The notes under the pieces are model-generated. The model ran no database searches, was not told where the DNA came from, and saw nothing but the letters and a program-made list of their open reading frames with translations. This document shows positions 19,904 to 27,623 of a stretch of 64,000 nt of DNA, piece by piece (positions within the stretch are counted from its first letter, which is position 1; each line of letters starts with the position of its first letter). Source of the DNA: an uncultured Pelagibacteraceae bacterium (GTDB lineage Bacteria; Pseudomonadota; Alphaproteobacteria; Pelagibacterales; Pelagibacteraceae); contig CACJZK010000001.1 of the NCBI GenBank assembly GCA_902597875.1, forward strand, positions 134,001 to 198,000, given 5' to 3'. Position numbers and translations under genes: made by a program.

Positions 19904-20674
19904 ATGAGAAAATTAAGCATGATTGCACTAGCGACAGTTGCCTTTCTAGGTATAACTAGCTCAGCTAATGCAAGCGCGGCTCTATTACAGACAGATGACT
20001 TTGTTGGAATTTCGTTCTGGCTAGTCTCTATGGGTATGATCGCATCAACAGTATTCTTCTTTGCTGAAAGAAACACAGTTGCGGCATCTTGGAGAACATC
20101 TGTAACGGTTGCTGGACTAGTAACTGGTGTAGCGTTCGTTCACTACATGTACATGAGAGAAGTATGGGTAACTACAGGAGACTCACCAACAGTATACAGA
20201 TATATTGATTGGTTAATCACTGTTCCACTTCAAATGATTGAATTCTACCTAATTTTAGCAGCAGTAAGAAAAGTTCCAACTTCTATATTTTGGAAACTTT
20301 TAATCGGTTCTATTGTAATGCTAGTTGGTGGTTACATGGGTGAAGCTGGAATGATCGAACCATTTGTTGGTTGGATTATCGGAATGGCTGGATGGATATA
20401 CATATTATTTGAAATATTCTCTGGTGAAGCCGGCAAAGCTGCTGGACGTGGTGGTAACAAAGCGTTAACTACTGCATTCAGTGCAATGAGAGTTATAGTA
20501 ACTATTGGTTGGGCGATTTATCCTCTAGGATATATCTTCGGAATACTAATGGGTACTGCTGATCCTAACATGTTAAACATAATTTATAACTTAGCTGACT
20601 TTATTAACAAGATCGCTTTTGGTCTAGTTATCTGGGCAGCTGCTATGTCTAACACTAGATTAGCTTCTCGATAA
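19904..20674 (+). CDS. Proteorhodopsin, blue-absorbing type proton pump
   Basis: Light-driven outward proton pump in the inner membrane with retinal bound as a Schiff base. The 256-residue protein begins with a cleavable signal-like segment (about residues 1-24) and has seven hydrophobic helices. Aligned by eye to the Monterey Bay SAR86 protein with a constant offset of five: His80 (H75), proton acceptor Asp102 (D97), Glu113 proton donor (E108) and Schiff-base Lys236 (K231). Gln110 occupies the spectral tuning position 105, which predicts blue absorption. A strong Shine-Dalgarno GGGAGG (19893-19898) precedes the ATG. A terminator follows, so the gene is probably monocistronic. No retinal biosynthesis gene is adjacent. 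Confidence 0.98.
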   Translation: MRKLSMIALATVAFLGITSSANASAALLQTDDFVGISFWLVSMGMIASTVFFFAERNTVAASWRTSVTVAGLVTGVAFVHYMYMREVWVTTGDSPTVYRYIDWLITVPLQMIEFYLILAAVRKVPTSIFWKLLIGSIVMLVGGYMGEAGMIEPFVGWIIGMAGWIYILFEIFSGEAGKAAGRGGNKALTTAFSAMRVIVTIGWAIYPLGYIFGILMGTADPNMLNIIYNLADFINKIAFGLVIWAAAMSNTRLASR

Positions 20675-20690
20675 TAAATAAACTAATTTA

Positions 20691-20728
20691 AAATAGGGCG
20701 AGTTTAACTACTTGCCCTATTTTTTTTT
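20691..20728 (+). terminator. Rho-independent terminator of proteorhodopsin
   Basis: AAATAGGGC pairs with GCCCTATTT across a small loop, with further pairing of AG and CT inside, followed by eight T residues. It lies 16 bases after the proteorhodopsin stop and separates the gene from the ferredoxin operon. The spacing and T run are textbook for an intrinsic terminator. Confidence 0.9.
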
Positions 20729-20745
20729 GTGCCTATATTAAACTA

Positions 20746-21066
20746 ATGCCAAAAATTACTTACATTGAAAGTTCCGGAAAAAGCAAAACAGTCGATGTTT
20801 CATCTGGCCTTTCTGTGATGGAAGGGGCAATACAAAATAATATACCTGGTATTGATGCTGATTGCGGAGGCTCTATGGCATGTGCCACTTGCCATGTTTA
20901 TGTCCAAGAAGAATGGTTTAATAAACTTTCTAAACCAGAAGATGGAGAGCAAGATATGTTAGATATGGCATTTGAACCAAAAAAGAATAGTAGATTAAGT
21001 TGTCAAATTTTAGTTTCTGATGAATTAGATGGACTAATAGTAACAACTCCTACAAAACAAACCTAA
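20746..21066 (+). CDS. [2Fe-2S] ferredoxin, adrenodoxin/putidaredoxin type
   Basis: Small soluble electron carrier of 106 residues. Cluster ligands are Cys40, Cys46, Cys49 in DADCGGSMACATCHVYV and Cys86 in SRLSCQILV; the C-x5-C-x2-C spacing is that of the vertebrate-type (adrenodoxin, putidaredoxin, Isc Fdx) group rather than plant type. The stop overlaps the start of the next gene by one base (TAATG), so ferredoxin and its likely reductase are translationally coupled. This arrangement just after proteorhodopsin suggests a redox unit, though the terminator between them argues for separate transcription. Confidence 0.93.
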   Translation: MPKITYIESSGKSKTVDVSSGLSVMEGAIQNNIPGIDADCGGSMACATCHVYVQEEWFNKLSKPEDGEQDMLDMAFEPKKNSRLSCQILVSDELDGLIVTTPTKQT

Positions 21067-22094
21067 TGATAAAAACTGATGTAGTTATAATAGGTGCTGG
21101 ACCAGTAGGTTTATTCTCAGTTCATCAATTAGGTATTAAAGGACTTAAAGCAGAAGTAATAGATAATTTAGACAAAATAGGCGGCCAATGTATTGAACTT
21201 TATCCCGATAAACCGATTTATGATATTCCTGCTATTCCAGAATGCAGTGGAAAATCTTTAACTGATAGACTTTTAAAGCAAATTAAACCTTTTAAAGCTA
21301 ATTTTCATTTAAATGAAAAAGTCCAAGAATTAAAAAAAGATAATAATTTATGGCAAATTAAAACAAATAAAGGAAAATCATTTATTTCACCAAATGTTAT
21401 TATTGCAGGTGGAGTAGGATCATTTGTACCTAGAAAACTTCCTCTAAAAGAATTAGAAAAATTTGAAGGAAAACATGTGTTCTACTCTGTTGATAATAAA
21501 GATAAATTTAAAGACAAAAATATAGCTATATTCGGTGGAGGTGACTCAGCTTTAGATTGGGCACTTGAGTTATCTAAAATTGCAAAAGTTTCGTTGATAC
21601 ATAGACGTAATGAATTCAGAGGTACTCCTCATACTTTGAGTGAATTAGAAAAACTTAAAAAAGATGGAAAAATTTTAATTAAAACACCCTTTCAAATTAA
21701 GTCTATTAATGAGGGAAATAAACTTAAATCGATTACTTTAGGGGACGATGATGGCAAAAAGGAAAATATAGAGGCAGATACCATTCTTTGTTTCTTTGGA
21801 TTAATAATGCAGCTTGGTCCTATAGCTGAATGGGATTTAAATATTAATAAAAAAGTAATACCTGTAAATACTCAAAATTTTGAAACTAATAAAAAAGGAA
21901 TCTTTGCAGTAGGTGATATTTGTACCTATCCAGGAAAACTCAAATTAATTTTGTCTGGATTTCATGAGGCCGCTTTAGCCTCAGTAGAGTGTTTTAAAAG
22001 AGCAAGACCTAATGAGAAATATAGATTTCAATTTACGACTTCATCGAAAGAAATACAAGAAAGACTGGGTGTTATAAAAAAAATTGATGATTGA
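21066..22094 (+). CDS. Ferredoxin-NADP+ reductase, thioredoxin-reductase-like (type 2)
   Basis: FAD and NADPH-binding oxidoreductase of 342 residues with two dinucleotide folds: VVIIGAGPVGLFSVHQL at the N-terminus and IAIFGGGDSALDWALEL at about residue 155. It has DKIGGQCIELYPDKPIYDIPAIPEC but no CxxC redox pair, which distinguishes it from thioredoxin reductase and matches the YumC-type ferredoxin/flavodoxin-NADP reductases. The C-terminal GIFAVGDICTYPGKLKLILSGFHEAA is the FAD-binding end motif. It overlaps the ferredoxin by one base and the glutathione transferase by eight, so it is the middle of a three-gene operon. Confidence 0.92.
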   Translation: MIKTDVVIIGAGPVGLFSVHQLGIKGLKAEVIDNLDKIGGQCIELYPDKPIYDIPAIPECSGKSLTDRLLKQIKPFKANFHLNEKVQELKKDNNLWQIKTNKGKSFISPNVIIAGGVGSFVPRKLPLKELEKFEGKHVFYSVDNKDKFKDKNIAIFGGGDSALDWALELSKIAKVSLIHRRNEFRGTPHTLSELEKLKKDGKILIKTPFQIKSINEGNKLKSITLGDDDGKKENIEADTILCFFGLIMQLGPIAEWDLNINKKVIPVNTQNFETNKKGIFAVGDICTYPGKLKLILSGFHEAALASVECFKRARPNEKYRFQFTTSSKEIQERLGVIKKIDD

Positions 22095-22716
22095 ACTTCT
22101 TACAGCAGACACACCTAACGGAAAAAAAATATCAATAATGTTAGAGGAAATAGGTTTTAAATACAAAGTCACAAAAATAAATTTATACAAAGACGAGCAA
22201 TTTAAACAAGAATTTAGAAAAATAAGTCCTTTTAGTAAAATACCGGTTATTATTGATCATGATAACAACGATGAAACAATTTTTGAGTCAGGAGTTATTC
22301 TCATGTACTTAGGAGAAAGAAGTAAAAAATTTTATGATGAAGAAAATAGGTTGCAAATTAATCAATGGTTAATGGCACAAATGGCTTACGTAGGTCCGTT
22401 AATTGGTCAACATCATCAATTTCATCATTATAATCCAGGTAAAAGTAAATTTGGAGAGGAAAGATATTTTAAAATCACTAAAATAATTTATAAAGATTTA
22501 GATGAAAGACTGGGTCAATCAAAATTTCTTGCCGGCGAAAAATATACTATTGCCGATATTGCCACTTGGCCTTGGATTGCTAGATATGAATGGCACGATG
22601 TAGGTTTAACAAACTTTAAAAATCTCACAAGATGGTACTTATCTATAGCTGAAAGAGATGCTGTAGTAAGAGGTTATGATTTTATGAATAGAGGTGAGAA
22701 AATACCAAAACCTTAG
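22087..22716 (+). CDS. Glutathione S-transferase family protein (YghU/Ure2p-like)
   Basis: A 209-residue protein with an N-terminal thioredoxin-like domain (IELLTADTPNGKKISIMLEE, FSKIPVIID, ESGVILMYLGE) and an all-helical C-terminal domain containing YTIADIATWPWIARYEWHDVGL, which carries the helix N-cap S/T-x-x-D motif. The TPNGKK and WLMAQMAYVGPLIGQHHQFHHY segments resemble the YghU/YfcG disulfide-bond reductase branch. The ORF opens at TTG 22084, but the adjacent ATG 22087 is the natural start; it overlaps the reductase stop. Its role, perhaps glutathione-dependent reduction of peroxides or disulfides, fits a redox operon but is inferred. Confidence 0.87.
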   Translation: MIELLTADTPNGKKISIMLEEIGFKYKVTKINLYKDEQFKQEFRKISPFSKIPVIIDHDNNDETIFESGVILMYLGERSKKFYDEENRLQINQWLMAQMAYVGPLIGQHHQFHHYNPGKSKFGEERYFKITKIIYKDLDERLGQSKFLAGEKYTIADIATWPWIARYEWHDVGLTNFKNLTRWYLSIAERDAVVRGYDFMNRGEKIPKP

Positions 22717-23135
22717 TCCTCAATATAAATTTTCTCATTTCTTTCATGTTTTTCTTGAGCTTCAATTGATAAGGTAGCTATAGGTCTGGCGATAAGTCTT
22801 TTAAGACCAATCGGCTCTGAGGTTTCGTCACAGTATCCATAAGATCCATCTTTTATTCTTCTAAGAGCAGCATCTATTTTTCCAATAAGTTTTCTACTTC
22901 TATTAAGTGATTTCATTTCAACGGTTTTATCTGTGTATGAAGATGCTTGATCCACTACGTCCGCTGAAGAAGTATTATCATCAGACGAATTTAAAATATT
23001 ACTAAGATTGTTAGATTTTATTATTTCCTTTTTCCAGTTTATTAATTGATCCCTAAAGAATTTTTTGTGTTTAGCACACATATATTTTTCTTTATTACTC
23101 GGGATATATTGTTTTTTTTTGGGCTTTTTTTGCAT
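22713..23135 (-). CDS. dksA: DksA/TraR family RNA polymerase-binding factor, zinc ligands lost
   Basis: Transcription factor that binds the RNA polymerase secondary channel and works with ppGpp. The frame extends to 23177, but ATG 23135 (MQKKPKKKQYIPS) gives the usual alphaproteobacterial length of 140 residues and N-terminus. A coiled-coil region holds SSADVVDQASSYTDKTVE and LNRSRKLIGKIDAALRRIKDG; the tip D/A-like residues sit here. The C-terminal finger reads YGYCDETSEPIGLKRLIARP..ATLSIEAQEKHER, so only one of the four zinc cysteines remains. That state is common in alphaproteobacterial DksA. It overlaps the convergent glutathione transferase by four bases. Confidence 0.9.
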   Translation of the reverse strand: MQKKPKKKQYIPSNKEKYMCAKHKKFFRDQLINWKKEIIKSNNLSNILNSSDDNTSSADVVDQASSYTDKTVEMKSLNRSRKLIGKIDAALRRIKDGSYGYCDETSEPIGLKRLIARPIATLSIEAQEKHERNEKIYIED

Positions 23136-23206
23136 CTTTAAGGTTGGCGAGTATATGTCTGATTTTAACAGTGTCAATAGTCTTTAAATTGTATAATTTG
23201 ACTAAA

Positions 23207-24586
23207 ATGATCAAAAAAAAAAATATTTCAAATTTATTAATCTTATTTTTTGGAGCCCACCTTGTTTTGTGGACTTTAGCTCCAACTATTTCAAATACCA
23301 ATCTTCCCTTAGATACGATTGAGCATTTAGCTTGGGGAAGTAATTTAGATTGGGGGTTTAATAAACATCCACCCCTTGTAGGAGTAATTCTTGAATTATT
23401 TTATCAAATTTTTGGTAGTCAAGATTGGGCATATTATTTTTTAAGTCAAATTTTCATCGTTTTAACTTTTTATATAGTTTACAAGTTTTCAGAAATTTTT
23501 TTTGAAAATAAAGTTTATGCCTTAATATCTATTTTACTTTTAGAAGGTGTCTATTTTTACAATTTTACAACTCCTGAATTCAATGTAAATATTTGTCAGT
23601 TACCTTTTTGGGCGCTAACAGTTTTATTTTGTTGGAGAGGGTTTGAACAAAACCAAACTCTTGATTGGTTTTTATTTGGTTTGTTTGCTGCCCTAGGCGT
23701 CTTATCAAAATATTTATTTATTTATCTATTAGCAGCAATAGGTTTTTTTATCATTTATATGATTTTCAAAAAAAAACTTAATCAAAAATGTTTAATAGCG
23801 CTAGCTCCATTCTTCTTATTAATGACACCTCATTTAATTTGGCTCACTGAAAATGATTATGTAACCTTAACATATGGTTTACAAAGAACTGGAACTGGAG
23901 ATCAAACTTTATTAGATCATATTTATAACCCTTTTATTTTTTTAATTAAACAACTTGGAATATTAATACCTTTTCTATTTATGCTATCTTTTTTAGTTTC
24001 TAAAATTAAAATTAATTTTAACTTAAGAGATAAAAGGTTAATATTTTTATTTTTTGTAAGCATTGTTCCAATTTTTTTAATCTTTTTAACTTCAATTATT
24101 ATGGGAGTTAAAATAAGGACCATGTGGATGACACCTTTTTATTTATTTATAGGACTCTTTTTTCTTTATATCTTCAAAAAAAAACTTACTTTAAAAAAGA
24201 TAAACACTTTCTTTGTTTCATTTTTGATACTCTTTTTGATTTCTCCTACGATCTATCTTTACATATCTTTTTCTCAAAAGGACAAAAGAACAGACTTTCC
24301 TGGAAAAGAAATAGCAGAATTAGTTGAAAGAAGATGGAATAGAAATTTTACAAACGAAATTCAAAATATAATTGGTGATGAGTGGTTTGCTGGAAATTTA
24401 TCTTACCATTTAAAATCAAGACCTAAATGGTTTAATGACTGGCCTGATAAGTTAGAAAATATTAATTTAGATGGCTTAATAGTAACTGGAAATTCAAAAA
24501 TTTTAAAAGAAGTTTGTCCAGTAAATAGAGGAGCAATTTTTGGGACTATTCGAAAACATGGTATTTGTATGATGGGAAAAAGATGA
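23207..24586 (+). CDS. Membrane glycosyltransferase, family 39 (PMT/ArnT-like)
   Basis: Integral membrane protein of 459 residues with many hydrophobic helices. The N-terminal loop NTNLPLDTIEHLAWGSNLDWGFNKHPPLVG matches the GT39 (PMT_2) active-site pattern: a catalytic acidic residue after the first helix and the HPPL motif. Such enzymes move sugars from polyprenyl phosphate donors to lipid A or other surface acceptors in the periplasm. The frame opens at TTG 23144, but ATG 23207 is the better start and keeps the DksA promoter region free. The following GT2 gene, overlapping by four bases, could make the polyprenyl phosphate sugar donor. Confidence 0.85.
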   Translation: MIKKKNISNLLILFFGAHLVLWTLAPTISNTNLPLDTIEHLAWGSNLDWGFNKHPPLVGVILELFYQIFGSQDWAYYFLSQIFIVLTFYIVYKFSEIFFENKVYALISILLLEGVYFYNFTTPEFNVNICQLPFWALTVLFCWRGFEQNQTLDWFLFGLFAALGVLSKYLFIYLLAAIGFFIIYMIFKKKLNQKCLIALAPFFLLMTPHLIWLTENDYVTLTYGLQRTGTGDQTLLDHIYNPFIFLIKQLGILIPFLFMLSFLVSKIKINFNLRDKRLIFLFFVSIVPIFLIFLTSIIMGVKIRTMWMTPFYLFIGLFFLYIFKKKLTLKKINTFFVSFLILFLISPTIYLYISFSQKDKRTDFPGKEIAELVERRWNRNFTNEIQNIIGDEWFAGNLSYHLKSRPKWFNDWPDKLENINLDGLIVTGNSKILKEVCPVNRGAIFGTIRKHGICMMGKR

Positions 24587-25452
24587 AAAAATTTAAAATT
24601 TTAATACCGGTTTACAATGACTGGGAATCTTTAGTTAAGCTTTTGGAAGAAATTAATAAAATCATTAAAGATATAAAAAATGTTGAATTTGATTGCATAG
24701 TAATAAATGATGCCTCTAATATAAAACCACCAAAACTAAAATCTCCTCAAAATATAAAAAAATTACAATTAATAAATATGAAACAAAACAGAGGTCATGC
24801 AAGATGTAATGCGTTTGGCATAAGATATCTTTCAAAACAAGATGATTTTGACCACCTAATAATAATGGATGGAGATGGAGAGGATAGGCCAGAGGAAATA
24901 AAATATTTAGTAAATAAAGCATTAGAAGATAAAAAGCTGTCTGTAGTCGCAAAAAGAGTTAAAAGATCTGAGGGTCCTCTTTTTCAAGCTCTTTATCATT
25001 TTCATAAGCTTATAACTTTAGTATTTACTGGAAAAAATATTAACTTTGGAAATTATAGTTGTCTTACAAAAGAAGATGTAATTACTTTATCCAAGCAAGA
25101 AAGCTTATGGAGCAGTTTTTCTGGTACTGTAAAAAAATCTCTTTATCCATTAAATACTATTAACTCTATAAGAGGTAAAAGATATTTCGGCCCCTCAAAA
25201 ATGTCTATTATCCATCTAATAATTCATTCGTTTTCAATAATTGCAGTTTTTAAGACACAAGTATTCTCAAGAGGTTTGTTAGTTGGAATAATATTATTTT
25301 TATTTAAAGAGATGTTAGGATCTATATTGTTTTTTGTAATATTAGGTTTGCTAATTATATTTTTATTTTTAATTTATCTAAATTCATTTAGAGAAAACAT
25401 AGAAGATTTTTTAAAATCAGAAGACAACGTCGATAATATTAAAATTTTATAA
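24583..25452 (+). CDS. Family 2 glycosyltransferase (polyprenol phosphate sugar synthase-like)
   Basis: A 289-residue GT-A fold transferase: KILIPVYNDWESLVKLLEEI, CIVINDAS (nucleotide site), NRGHARCNAFGIRYL and IIMDGDGEDRPEEI (DxD-like metal site). Two hydrophobic C-terminal segments (about residues 205-270) anchor it in the membrane, as in DPM1/ArnC-like enzymes. Start ATG 24583 overlaps the GT39 stop (ATGA), so the pair is coupled. Likely role (inference): load a sugar onto undecaprenyl phosphate for the neighbouring GT39. The acceptor and sugar cannot be told from the sequence. Confidence 0.85.
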   Translation: MKKFKILIPVYNDWESLVKLLEEINKIIKDIKNVEFDCIVINDASNIKPPKLKSPQNIKKLQLINMKQNRGHARCNAFGIRYLSKQDDFDHLIIMDGDGEDRPEEIKYLVNKALEDKKLSVVAKRVKRSEGPLFQALYHFHKLITLVFTGKNINFGNYSCLTKEDVITLSKQESLWSSFSGTVKKSLYPLNTINSIRGKRYFGPSKMSIIHLIIHSFSIIAVFKTQVFSRGLLVGIILFLFKEMLGSILFFVILGLLIIFLFLIYLNSFRENIEDFLKSEDNVDNIKIL

Positions 25453-25477
25453 AACTCCCAATTTTTATTTTACTTAA

Positions 25478-26203
25478 TTAGTAATTGAAAATTAAAATTA
25501 ATAAACCATAAAATAAAGCTATCAAATTTATATATTTTGAAAATTTTTTATCATTAATATTTCTAAATATTTTTTGAGCTGGAAAATAAACTAATATGGC
25601 CAATGGAACGTAATATAGTTTTGAGAACTCTAAAAAATTAAAACTTAAAAATAGAACGATAAGATATTGCACTATTCCCATTATTAAGTAGCCATAGCAA
25701 ATGTAATATCTCGTAAGTTCTTTTATATTTTTGCTTACCAAAGTGGAATAAATCGCTAAAAAACTTCCTCCCATATTTGTTAATCCATGAACACAACCTA
25801 TTCCAATTAGTATAATTTTTTTAAGCTTAAATAATGTTTTCTTAAAAGACGAAAACCGTCTTTTGTTTAAAATGAGGATAGATGAAAAAATCAATAAAAG
25901 TGCTACTAATAATTTAAAATCAAATAAATACTTAAAATTTAATGCTATTATTAAAAACAAAATTAGAAACGGCAAACAAAAAAAATTGTACTCATTAATA
26001 AAATCTTTGTCGCTAATTTTTGATTTAAAAAATTGCAAAGCACTAATTGAAATTGAAACAGGCATCAATATATTAATAGTGTTCGCAAAATCATACCCCA
26101 ACACTAGAAAAGAAGGGGTACCAAACAGCAATAACCCAACTCCAAAAACTGATTGAATAACAATTAACGTCAGTATGATTATAATCTCAAAAAATGAGTC
26201 CAT
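25478..26203 (-). CDS. TSUP family membrane exporter (TauE/SafE-like)
   Basis: A 241-residue integral membrane protein with about eight hydrophobic segments. The N-terminal QSVFGVGLLLFGTPSFLVLGYDFANTINILMPVS and the later CVHGLTNMGGSFLAIYSTL are the two repeated family motifs (GxGxGxxxxP and HGxxGxGGG-like). Family members export sulfite, sulfoacetate or other organosulfur anions, or import small acids. Substrate is unknown here; organosulfur traffic would suit marine bacteria but that is inference. It stands alone on the reverse strand, divergent from the GFA gene. Confidence 0.85.
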   Translation of the reverse strand: MDSFFEIIIILTLIVIQSVFGVGLLLFGTPSFLVLGYDFANTINILMPVSISISALQFFKSKISDKDFINEYNFFCLPFLILFLIIALNFKYLFDFKLLVALLLIFSSILILNKRRFSSFKKTLFKLKKIILIGIGCVHGLTNMGGSFLAIYSTLVSKNIKELTRYYICYGYLIMGIVQYLIVLFLSFNFLEFSKLYYVPLAILVYFPAQKIFRNINDKKFSKYINLIALFYGLLILIFNY

Positions 26204-26351
26204 TTTAGAATGTGTATAACACTTAAAAGTTGTAATTTGAGTCTAAATTGGAATCAAAAGTGAATCAAAACGTGAACATTTTAACTATATATTGTTATAA
26301 TGTGGATATCTATTACTACTATAATACGAAAAAACAGCTTATAAGAAAAAA
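26204..26351 (+). promoter_or_regulatory. Promoter region of GFA-kinase-tolC cluster with tandem repeat
   Basis: An extended -10 element TGTTATAAT (TATAAT at 26296-26301) lies 51 bases before the GFA start, with GTGAAC at 26272-26277 as a weak -35 at 18-base spacing. Just upstream, the near-identical units GAATCAAAAG (26251-26260) and TGAATCAAAA (26261-26270) are in tandem, followed by a third partial GTGAAC. The repeats could be an activator site. The spacer is divergent, so the TSUP gene's promoter must also lie here. Confidence 0.5.
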
Positions 26352-26711
26352 ATGAGAAAGTTAGCTTGTCATTGCGGCGCTGTAGAAGCAGAAATAAATA
26401 TTAATAATTTAGAAAAAGTAATGAGATGCAATTGCTCAATTTGTAAAAGAAAAGGAGCTATTATGTCTATAGTAAAAAACGAAGATTTTAAAATCACCAA
26501 GGGAATCGATAAATTAAAGCTTTATCAATTTCATTCAAAAGTCGCAAAACACTATTTTTGCTCGGAGTGTGGAATTTATACTCATCACAACCCAAGAATT
26601 AATCCTGCTATGACAGGATTCAATATTGGATGTTTGGATGATGAGGATTCTTTTGAATTAAAAAACATTAATATAGCTGACGGTCGAAACCATCCTTTAG
26701 ATAAAAAATGA
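26352..26711 (+). CDS. GFA/CENP-V family zinc protein
   Basis: A 119-residue protein of the glutathione-dependent formaldehyde-activating (Gfa/CENP-V/Mss4-like) fold. Its zinc-binding cysteines are all visible: Cys6 and Cys8 in ACHCGAV, Cys26, Cys28 and Cys31 in RCNCSIC, and Cys70 and Cys73 in FCSECGIYTHHN. Members form S-hydroxymethylglutathione from formaldehyde in a few bacteria, but most have no proven activity, so formaldehyde handling here is only a possibility. The stop overlaps the next start by four bases (ATGA). Confidence 0.85.
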   Translation: MRKLACHCGAVEAEININNLEKVMRCNCSICKRKGAIMSIVKNEDFKITKGIDKLKLYQFHSKVAKHYFCSECGIYTHHNPRINPAMTGFNIGCLDDEDSFELKNINIADGRNHPLDKK

Positions 26712-27622
26712 GAGAGACAAAAAGTTCTTTCTCTAGGACAAAAAAAAAATATTTTGAATTTTTAAAAAAACAAGAGATCTATGGACAACCTTTCTTAAAT
26801 AAAACAAATCAATTAAAGAAGTTCTATCTACCTATTTCCGAGCAGATATATTCAAATTATTTGATTAATAAAAACTGTTTAATTATAGGGTTGTCAGGAG
26901 CTCAAGGTACAGGCAAAACTACAATTTCTAAAATTTTGAAAATAATCTTAAAAATCAAATTCAAACTCAATGTTGTAAGCTTTTCTATTGATGATTTCTA
27001 TAAAACTTTAAAAGAGAGAAAAAATATGTCCCAAAATATTCATGAGTTGTTTCTTACCAGAGGAGTTCCTGGCACACACGATACCAATTTATTAAAAAAA
27101 ACACTCCGAAAAATATTAAAAAGAAAATTTAGCCCTATTAAATTACCTAGATTTGACAAAGCAGCTGATGATAGACTTCCCGAAAAAAAATGGGTAAAAA
27201 TAAAAAAAAAACCTGATATAGTAATATTTGAGGGTTGGTGTGTAGGAGCAAAATATCAAAAAAAAAACTTGAGAAAACCCGTAAATATTTTGGAAAAACA
27301 AAAAGACAGTAAACTTTTATGGAGAAAAGAAGTGAATAAAGAATTAAAAAACAAATATAAAGAAATTTTTAAATTGATAGACAAACTTATATTTTTGAAA
27401 GTTCCAAATTTAAGATTTGTTTATAAATGGAGAACCCTTCAGGAAAAAAAGCTTAGAATGTATTCAAAAGGAAAAAAAATCATGGGGAAAAAAGAAATTC
27501 ATAGGTTTATAATGCACTATGAAAGGGTCACACGTGACATGATGAAAGATCTTACAAAAACTGCAGATGTGCTAATAAATATTGATGAAAAGCACAGACT
27601 TAAAAATATGAGATTTAATTAG
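26708..27622 (+). CDS. P-loop kinase, D-glycerate 3-kinase-like (COG4240)
   Basis: A 304-residue nucleotide kinase-fold protein. The Walker A motif is GAQGTGKT at residues 64-71; SFSIDDFYKTLKERKNM follows as in uridine kinase relatives; then HELFLTRGVPGTHD, LPRFDKAADDRLPE and IVIFEGWCVG, which are the hallmarks of the plant/cyanobacterial D-glycerate 3-kinase (GLYK) and yeast homologue branch. Phosphorylation of glycerate to 3-phosphoglycerate would connect glycolate/serine metabolism to the core pathway. Substrate is inferred from family. Coupled to the GFA gene by a four-base overlap; tolC starts two bases after its stop. Confidence 0.78.
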   Translation: MRETKSSFSRTKKKYFEFLKKQEIYGQPFLNKTNQLKKFYLPISEQIYSNYLINKNCLIIGLSGAQGTGKTTISKILKIILKIKFKLNVVSFSIDDFYKTLKERKNMSQNIHELFLTRGVPGTHDTNLLKKTLRKILKRKFSPIKLPRFDKAADDRLPEKKWVKIKKKPDIVIFEGWCVGAKYQKKNLRKPVNILEKQKDSKLLWRKEVNKELKNKYKEIFKLIDKLIFLKVPNLRFVYKWRTLQEKKLRMYSKGKKIMGKKEIHRFIMHYERVTRDMMKDLTKTADVLINIDEKHRLKNMRFN

Positions 27623-27623
27623 T

